NCBI GenBank assembly: GCA_015056765.1
Contig: SVFQ01000008.1
Span: 1 to 64,000 of the forward strand
Direction: 5' to 3'
Origin: Lachnospiraceae bacterium
GTDB lineage: Bacteria; Bacillota; Clostridia; Lachnospirales; Lachnospiraceae
Length of the DNA stretch: 64,000 bases
Position numbers and translations under genes: made by a program. The notes beneath the pieces were generated by a model, which was not told the DNA's origin, made no database searches, and was given only the letters and a program-made list of their open reading frames with translations. Shown in pieces: positions 58,954 through 64,000 of the stretch (positions within the stretch are counted from its first letter, which is position 1; each line of letters opens with the position of its first letter).

Positions 58954-60039
58954 ATGCACAGCAAAAATACGATTACATTACTCACAGCTATAATGACTGC
59001 AGCCCTACTAACTGGCTGCAACTCTCAGGATCATCCCATCCCAGAAACAACCGAAACTGTAGTAGAATCCATGAATCAATCTGAGGTGGAAACTGAAACA
59101 TCCGCGGCAGAAACCTCCGCACCTGAGTCAGAATGTACCGTTGAAAACACAGAATTCAAGGAAGTGGCAGAAGACATTCCTGCTGGACTCTACCACGAGT
59201 TCCTCAATAATAGAGCCGAAGTTACGTTTGATTTGCCGGATGTATATGGTACAGACAGTTTCTTTGATTCCAAGACGCTGCAAGGCAACAGCTATACTTT
59301 GGAGAAACTCACCCAAATCCTCATTGCGAATTATCAAGACTCTGGTAACATGGAGTTACGTATCCAATACGCCTCCATCGACTGTGGCAAAGATGGCGTC
59401 CCAGAGTTAGCCCTTCGAATTGACACACCTACTGTAGATGATTGGTCTCAGTTTTTTGTACTCAAAGAATACGATGGCCAGTTGAAAGCTGTTTACACCT
59501 GCAACACTTGGGCTCGTAGTTATCTGGAGGTAAACGTATATGGCTATATATCCCACTACGGTTCCGGCGGTGCAGCCACCTCCTATTATCAAAAAGACTT
59601 CGTCGACGCAGATGGGAAATACCATTTCCTATATAAAAACGTTGTAGATGGCTGGAGCGGCTTAGAAGAACACCTGGATGACTCCATCACCCAGCCCACA
59701 GATAACTTCGTATACTTAGGCTTTAGCTTTACCAACGAAGAAATAACTACCCACTACTATCCAGTTAACACATATGCCTTCTATGAAGAACCTTATAATC
59801 AAGTATCACCAAGCTACTACTGCTACCAAGCCTTGCAGTATGATGATAGCATCTATCAGCCCGGCTTCTGCATCAAGGACTTTTTAGACTCTGAAGGTGT
59901 CAAAGTCTATTCCCTCAGCGACGTAGACCAGATGATAGCAGAAACCGAGAATAAAGAAGGCCTTACCAAAGAAGTCCGAGATGGTGAACGGGTAAAATGG
60001 CAACAGATTGTGCCTCCATTTAGAACTATACTTCCGTAA
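58954..60039 (+). CDS. Lipoprotein of unknown function
   Basis: A 361-residue exported lipoprotein. The signal peptide ends LLTGC (Cys near 22), and a linker rich in Glu, Thr and Ser (about 30-60) follows. The body has no motif I recognise; it is rich in aromatic residues with several YY and a stretch SHYGSGGAATSYYQKDFVD. The segment LRIQYASIDCGKDGVPELALRI resembles repeats of unassigned secreted proteins of this group (a DxDxDG-like turn). AAGGGGAACC precedes the start. It stands alone after a promoter-poor region containing a repeat and a relic. Confidence 0.78.
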   Translation: MHSKNTITLLTAIMTAALLTGCNSQDHPIPETTETVVESMNQSEVETETSAAETSAPESECTVENTEFKEVAEDIPAGLYHEFLNNRAEVTFDLPDVYGTDSFFDSKTLQGNSYTLEKLTQILIANYQDSGNMELRIQYASIDCGKDGVPELALRIDTPTVDDWSQFFVLKEYDGQLKAVYTCNTWARSYLEVNVYGYISHYGSGGAATSYYQKDFVDADGKYHFLYKNVVDGWSGLEEHLDDSITQPTDNFVYLGFSFTNEEITTHYYPVNTYAFYEEPYNQVSPSYYCYQALQYDDSIYQPGFCIKDFLDSEGVKVYSLSDVDQMIAETENKEGLTKEVRDGERVKWQQIVPPFRTILP

Positions 60040-60048
60040 TAATGAAAG

Positions 60049-60074
60049 AATGCAGCACCATTAGGTGCTGCATT
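60049..60074. terminator. Bidirectional terminator
   Basis: AATGCAGCACC and GGTGCTGCATT pair perfectly around ATTA between convergent genes, followed by T-rich sequence. Confidence 0.9.
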
Positions 60075-60079
60075 TGCTT

Positions 60080-60937
60080 TTATTTGCCATTCAGCTTAGC
60101 TTGCAGTTCTGCAATTAGCTTATCCTTTTCCTCATTTTCCTTCTTCAAAGAATCAATCTGTCGCTCATAATAATGCTTTACATCATTCTGTGTGCGATAG
60201 TAATCTTCTCTAGCTTCACAGCGCAATCGAAACTCTTCATCCTGTGTTAGGCTATATACAGTTTTCGCCGCTTCTGTAATAATCGGTTTATTCTCAGTCA
60301 GCATATGTATTTCCTCCCAAGACGTTGCTTTAAAAAGCCTTGCCCAGTAGTCAATCTTATAAAGCCTGTCTTCCTCAGTAGCCAAGTCTACCCTATTTAA
60401 GTCTAACACCTTTACGCATAATTTGTCACCATATGGTCTGTGTGTCTTCTCGTTTAGCATACGATATGTTGAATAAAACTCCGGATCATCCTCAAACAGT
60501 GTGAAATTCAATAGTCCAATTTGATATACCGGTTTTGCGACAAAATAGTCCTCACCTCTCTCGATACGGTCATAGTTTCTGCATAAATACGAAAGGGACC
60601 GTTCCACCCAATTTCGTGTGTTTATCACCTGCATTTCGATATTTACAAGAAATGATCCATTGATTTCAGCTAAAATATCTAAGATAAACTCTTTTTCATC
60701 TATTGTTTGCCCTGGCTCAATCGGATTCTTTATAGTAGCCATAACTGTCTCAGAGACATCAAGGTGTAGCAGATCCCTTATCATCTCGCATAAAACAGCA
60801 TTATTTTTCTCAAGCAAAGCTCGAAACAGATAGTCATTTGTCATTGGAATGACAAGTCTTCCAGAAGTCGGAACCTGAATAGATTCCATCGCTTCCTGCG
60901 CATCAGAAGTCGCAGTTGATGTGTTATTTTTCTCCAT
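60080..60937 (-). CDS. Rpn/PD-(D/E)XK nuclease family transposase
   Basis: A 285-residue protein of the Rpn/PDDEXK_2 family, DNA endonucleases linked to recombination and often annotated as transposases. The core shows TNDYLFRALLEKN, then FILDILAEINGSFLVNIEMQVINTRNWVERSLSYL, in which Asp and the E-x-Q form the PD-(D/E)XK-like site. The C-terminal third is a helical tail with a coiled coil (DSLKKENEEKDKLIAELQAKL). AAAGGTAATTC precedes the start. It faces a truncated paralogue at 61102-61476 and lies near a 60-base relic at 58855. Confidence 0.9.
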   Translation of the reverse strand: MEKNNTSTATSDAQEAMESIQVPTSGRLVIPMTNDYLFRALLEKNNAVLCEMIRDLLHLDVSETVMATIKNPIEPGQTIDEKEFILDILAEINGSFLVNIEMQVINTRNWVERSLSYLCRNYDRIERGEDYFVAKPVYQIGLLNFTLFEDDPEFYSTYRMLNEKTHRPYGDKLCVKVLDLNRVDLATEEDRLYKIDYWARLFKATSWEEIHMLTENKPIITEAAKTVYSLTQDEEFRLRCEAREDYYRTQNDVKHYYERQIDSLKKENEEKDKLIAELQAKLNGK

Positions 60938-61101
60938 GAATTACCTTTCTATTATTGCAACAAAAACATATCCTGTGGGATTTAAGCATTCTTGTTCTGT
61001 CGCTAATAAATGTGAAATATTTGGCGATTTGCCAAAAGAACGCGATAGATTTTCGCGCAGATATGAATATAACATAGTCAAATCAGAAAAGCAAGAATCA
61101 T

Positions 61102-61476
61102 TTGATATATAGTGACAAGTTGCAAATAAACGTGTTAGACTTAACTCAGATAGAGTTAGCAACAGATGAAGATAAATCCTTCAAACTGGATTATTGGGCC
61201 AAACTCTTTAAAGCTAAAACCTGGGAGGAAGCGAAAATGCTAGCGGAAAAGAAACCGATTATCAATGAAGCATGCCATACCGTCTATAAGCTTACGCAAG
61301 AGGAAGAAATCCGTATGCAGTGTGAGGCTCGTGAGGATTTCTATAGAACTCAAGCAAGTGTACATAATCACTACCAGAAGGAAATCAAGCAAAGAGATGA
61401 AATTATAGCCGAAAAGGACAAACTTATCAGCGAATTACAAGCCAAGCTTGCAGAAGTAGACAAGAAAAATCTCTAG
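61102..61476 (+). pseudogene. Truncated Rpn-family transposase (C-terminal part)
   Basis: This frame aligns with the last ~118 residues of the intact gene at 60080-60937: YSDKLQINVLDLTQIELAT against YGDKLCVKVLDLNRVDLAT, then KLDYWAKLFKAKTWEEAKM, CEAREDFYRTQ and the coiled-coil end DKLISELQAKL. The catalytic N-terminal part is missing and there is no proper start, so it is a decayed copy. It lies in the opposite orientation, head to head with the intact gene. Confidence 0.85.
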
Positions 61477-61497
61477 ATTTTAGGTATCACTATAAAT

Positions 61498-61526
61498 AAA
61501 ACCACGCAGCACAGCTGCGTGGTTTT
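61498..61526. terminator. Bidirectional terminator
   Basis: AAACCACGCAGC and GCTGCGTGGTTT pair perfectly around ACA, with A and T runs on both sides, between the truncated transposase and the permease gene. Confidence 0.93.
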
Positions 61527-61531
61527 CATTT

Positions 61532-62902
61532 TTAATCATTCCTAATTGCCGCCAGTGGGCTAAGCTTCATGGCTCTTCTGGATGGGAAGAAGCCGGATAG
61601 CATGCCGACAAATAGGGCAAATACCAGAGCGAATAAGGCTAGCCAAGGTGGAATGTAGGATAGGTTACCCTCAATTCCCAAGGCTCCCGTAGCGCTGGCT
61701 ATCTTGTTGATTACAAAGGATAGCGAAAAACTGATAATCAGTCCGATGAAGCCACCGATGAGGCCGATGAAGCCGGCTTCAAAAAGGAACATCATCTGGA
61801 TGTTACGCATATCGCATCCAAGTACCTTCATGACACCGATTTCCTTAGTACGCTCGTAGATGGACATCATCATAGTGTTGGCGATACCAATTGCCGCTAC
61901 CAGAAGGGAGACAGCACCGATGCCACCAAGTACACCTTCAATCATGTTCATCTCGTTCTGCTGTTGCTGAATCCATTCCGCATCATTGTAGGCTTCATAA
62001 CCCATTTCTTTGATCATCTGGGTTAGTCCCTCTACATATTTCATATCTTCCGCCTGTACCACGATGGTGCTATAGAAGATTTCTTTATACGCTTTTCCAC
62101 CTTTTCTGGTGGGCTGTCCCGGAATCACTCCGTCCTTAAACTCTTTCTTCAATACCTTCTTTAACTCATCAATATCGCAGAAGGTATAGTAACTGTTGCT
62201 GGACCAAGTATTCTCATCTCCTGCCATGACACCGGCAGTTTCAAAAAAGTATTTCTTAGGTTGCTTGGGTGGGGCGTTATTTTCACCATCTTGACCAAAC
62301 GTAATGGTGCTTCCCTGTGATCCATAGTAAGAATCCGTATCAACCACATACATGATTCTGTCATTCATCAAGTCAATATCCGGAAGGACACCATTGTCCC
62401 AGTATCCATTTCCTTTTTTGTCATAGAAATTCATCAGTACCTGGTTACCAAAGAAAAGCTGCATTTTTGAGGTATTTTGCTCAGGAAAATGTCCTTCTTT
62501 GATTTCGATGTTCTGGTCCAGCAAATACTCAGGTGTCACACCTTGAAGCTGTAAATAACCGGAATAGTTTCCCTTCTTGGCGATAATATTTGTCTCAAGA
62601 ATTGGCGCCGCGTATTTCACGTTCGGCAATTCCGACAGTTCTTTCACAAGATTATCAGATAGGTATTTCTTATCCGATTCCTTCTTGGAATCATTGTCAT
62701 AAGGAGCACGTACCTGAATGGCTGTTAAACTGGCATAGCTCTTCATTTCTTCCATGACAGATTTATTCAGGCCAAGTCCTAAGGATACCATTACTACGAT
62801 GGCTGCCACACCGATTACCACACCAAGTACAGTCAGAATCGTTCGCACTTTTCTTTTCCATAGATTGGTTATGCTCATATGGAGCATATCGATGAATTTC
62901 AT
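61532..62902 (-). CDS. MacB-like ABC transporter permease
   Basis: A 456-residue membrane protein of the MacB/FtsX permease group, in which a large periplasmic-type domain lies between the first and second of four helices. The N-terminal MLHMSITNLWKRKVRTILTVLGVVIGVAAI and the C-terminal MSIYERTKEIGVMKVLGCDMR and SRRAMKLSPLAAIRND are typical. Such pumps act on peptides, lipoproteins or antibiotics by mechanotransmission. The start abuts the stop codon of the upstream exported-protein gene. The ATPase must lie further upstream, outside the window. Confidence 0.93.
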   Translation of the reverse strand: MKFIDMLHMSITNLWKRKVRTILTVLGVVIGVAAIVVMVSLGLGLNKSVMEEMKSYASLTAIQVRAPYDNDSKKESDKKYLSDNLVKELSELPNVKYAAPILETNIIAKKGNYSGYLQLQGVTPEYLLDQNIEIKEGHFPEQNTSKMQLFFGNQVLMNFYDKKGNGYWDNGVLPDIDLMNDRIMYVVDTDSYYGSQGSTITFGQDGENNAPPKQPKKYFFETAGVMAGDENTWSSNSYYTFCDIDELKKVLKKEFKDGVIPGQPTRKGGKAYKEIFYSTIVVQAEDMKYVEGLTQMIKEMGYEAYNDAEWIQQQQNEMNMIEGVLGGIGAVSLLVAAIGIANTMMMSIYERTKEIGVMKVLGCDMRNIQMMFLFEAGFIGLIGGFIGLIISFSLSFVINKIASATGALGIEGNLSYIPPWLALFALVFALFVGMLSGFFPSRRAMKLSPLAAIRND

Positions 62903-64000
62903 TTACTTCTGCTCCTTATCGTCGTCGGTGAATAAGTCTTCTAAATCTGCTAAATCATCTACTGCAGCTTTTTTCTTGCTGCCTTTTTTCTTTTTCCAAA
63001 AGATAAAGCCCACAACTGCTGCCACTACAACTACCACGCCAATGATAATCGGGATAATAGGAGCTTTTTTCGGCTGTTCTTCTTCCATGCCCATACCGCC
63101 GTCATCAAAGCCCATGTCTCCATCGCCAAAGTCATCCACCATGGCTTCATTTACAGTCAGGTACATTTCTTTTTCGATAGTGGTGATATCTCCGCTTTCA
63201 TTTTCGAAGGAAATCTCAGCGATAATCTTACCATCATCTGTAGTAGCGGCTGCACCTGTTACATTGGTATCCAGGCTTCCGGTACCACCGGGAGTGATAT
63301 TACCTAAGTATGCCTCACCACCTGTGATGGAATCCCCTTTGAATTTTACCCATACGTTATTTAAGTTGGTGCGTCCTGTATTGTAGACGCTAAACATAAT
63401 GTTGGCTTCTTCACCTACACTGATGCTTTCCGGAGAGATCTCCACATTACTGGTTTCGCATCTTGCATTCTGATAAATCGGAATAGATACACTTGCAGTA
63501 TCTGTTAAGTCGATGCTGTTCTGGCAATCGTATTTCATCTGTACTTCCAGCACATAAGGCTTTTCGGCCAAATCTGCCTTGGCAGACATTTCAATCTTTA
63601 GGTCTGTGGTAGCCTTTGGCGCAATAGACTCCACATATACAGAACTGGAGCCTGAAGTAGGTAAAAACGCGGAGTAGGTATTGGTCTTATCTGTACCTTC
63701 CGGTGCTGCCTGTAAGTCAAAGAGCACATTCTTTACTCCTTCTGTCGAAGAAGTATTCTGTACATGTACATTTAAAGTAAAGGTTTCACCTGCTTTTACT
63801 CTGGCTGGCTCTGTTTCAAAACCGGTTACGATGATACGTGGTTTAGAAGTATTGGCATCCTTCACCTCTTCCAAAGAACCGGACTCAGGCTTACCTACGA
63901 TTTTGATATAGGTCACTACCTCTGTCTTTTCGTTGACACCTTTTCTGGTGTAGGTTACGTTGAACTTCAAAGGATAATAACCGGATTTTGCATCTTCACG
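62903..64000 (-). CDS. Exported CARDB-like protein, partial (5' end beyond window)
   Basis: About 365 residues are visible, open to the right edge. Repeated beta-sandwich domains of the CARDB/S-layer-associated type are seen: IIVTGFETEPARVKAGETFTLNVHVQNTSS and VEISPESISVGEEANIMFSVYNTGR, followed by an Asp/Gly-rich linker (DDFGDGDMGFDDGG), one membrane helix (IIPIIIGVVVVVAAVVGFIFW), and a Lys then Asp-rich tail. It ends directly at the start of the MacB-like permease, so the two work together, probably as the extracellular extension of the pump. N-terminal signal not visible. Confidence 0.85.
   Translation of the reverse strand, partial: REDAKSGYYPLKFNVTYTRKGVNEKTEVVTYIKIVGKPESGSLEEVKDANTSKPRIIVTGFETEPARVKAGETFTLNVHVQNTSSTEGVKNVLFDLQAAPEGTDKTNTYSAFLPTSGSSSVYVESIAPKATTDLKIEMSAKADLAEKPYVLEVQMKYDCQNSIDLTDTASVSIPIYQNARCETSNVEISPESISVGEEANIMFSVYNTGRTNLNNVWVKFKGDSITGGEAYLGNITPGGTGSLDTNVTGAAATTDDGKIIAEISFENESGDITTIEKEMYLTVNEAMVDDFGDGDMGFDDGGMGMEEEQPKKAPIIPIIIGVVVVVAAVVGFIFWKKKKGSKKKAAVDDLADLEDLFTDDDKEQK

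Noticed and set aside
62754-63386. Plus-strand frame of 210 codons opposite the permease and exported protein
   Set aside because: It spans the junction of two strongly supported minus-strand genes and has low-complexity Ser/Thr/Pro composition typical of an antisense frame.

Overview
The window looks like a chromosomal segment from a low-to-mid GC, Gram-positive gut or rumen anaerobe, most likely a member of the Lachnospiraceae. Supporting signs are strong Shine-Dalgarno sites before nearly every gene, lipoprotein-type solute-binding proteins, the clostridial single-chain PurL, orphan flagellar-type proteins, QueH, a folT-type THF riboswitch and many c-di-GMP domain proteins. Most genes lie on the minus strand. 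The family assignment is inference from gene content.

Left edge (1-2842): four unrelated minus-strand genes (two GNAT acetyltransferases, a four-helix membrane protein, an esterase) are separated by copies of one GC-rich repeat that abuts or supplies the end of each upstream gene. This cassette-like run begins just beyond the 3' end of a tRNA-Gly. From 2990 to 13669 is a signalling block: an EAL phosphodiesterase, a PAP2 phosphatase, a tandem-receiver regulator, a 1264-residue hybrid histidine kinase carrying degenerate GGDEF and EAL domains, a DUF454 protein, an esterase, a FliY/CheC-like protein and a diguanylate cyclase. From 13697 to 20228 are a VanW-like secreted protein, an SGNH/MBOAT acylation pair, a 28-codon small ORF divergent from an AraC regulator, a SIMPL protein, an acetyltransferase and a TRIC channel.

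From 20340 to 30865: tRNA-Met and tRNA-Val, then a galactan-type locus (GH35, a GH42-like enzyme, an ABC importer without ATPase, and a divergent secreted GH30 with a ricin-type lectin domain) with a CcpA-like site at the importer promoter and a LacI regulator nearby. From 30983 to 45589 is mostly housekeeping: superoxide dismutase, ArgRS, QueH, carB, carA and purL, a TetR regulator, and an exact 63-bp tandem repeat array upstream of queH.

From 45739 to 50523: an unusual 760-residue protein with a cyclic-nucleotide-binding-like N-terminus, a possible structured RNA, tRNA-Trp, an orphan radical SAM protein and a short flagellin-like protein. folT-folC follows under a THF riboswitch whose downstream hairpin would hide the ribosome binding site. 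From 52904 to 58791 is a maltodextrin operon (LacI/MalR, GH13, binding protein, two permeases) behind two near-identical palindromic operators. The right end carries a lipoprotein, one intact Rpn-family nuclease/transposase with two relics of the same family, and a MacB-like permease preceded by a partial exported protein that runs off the window.
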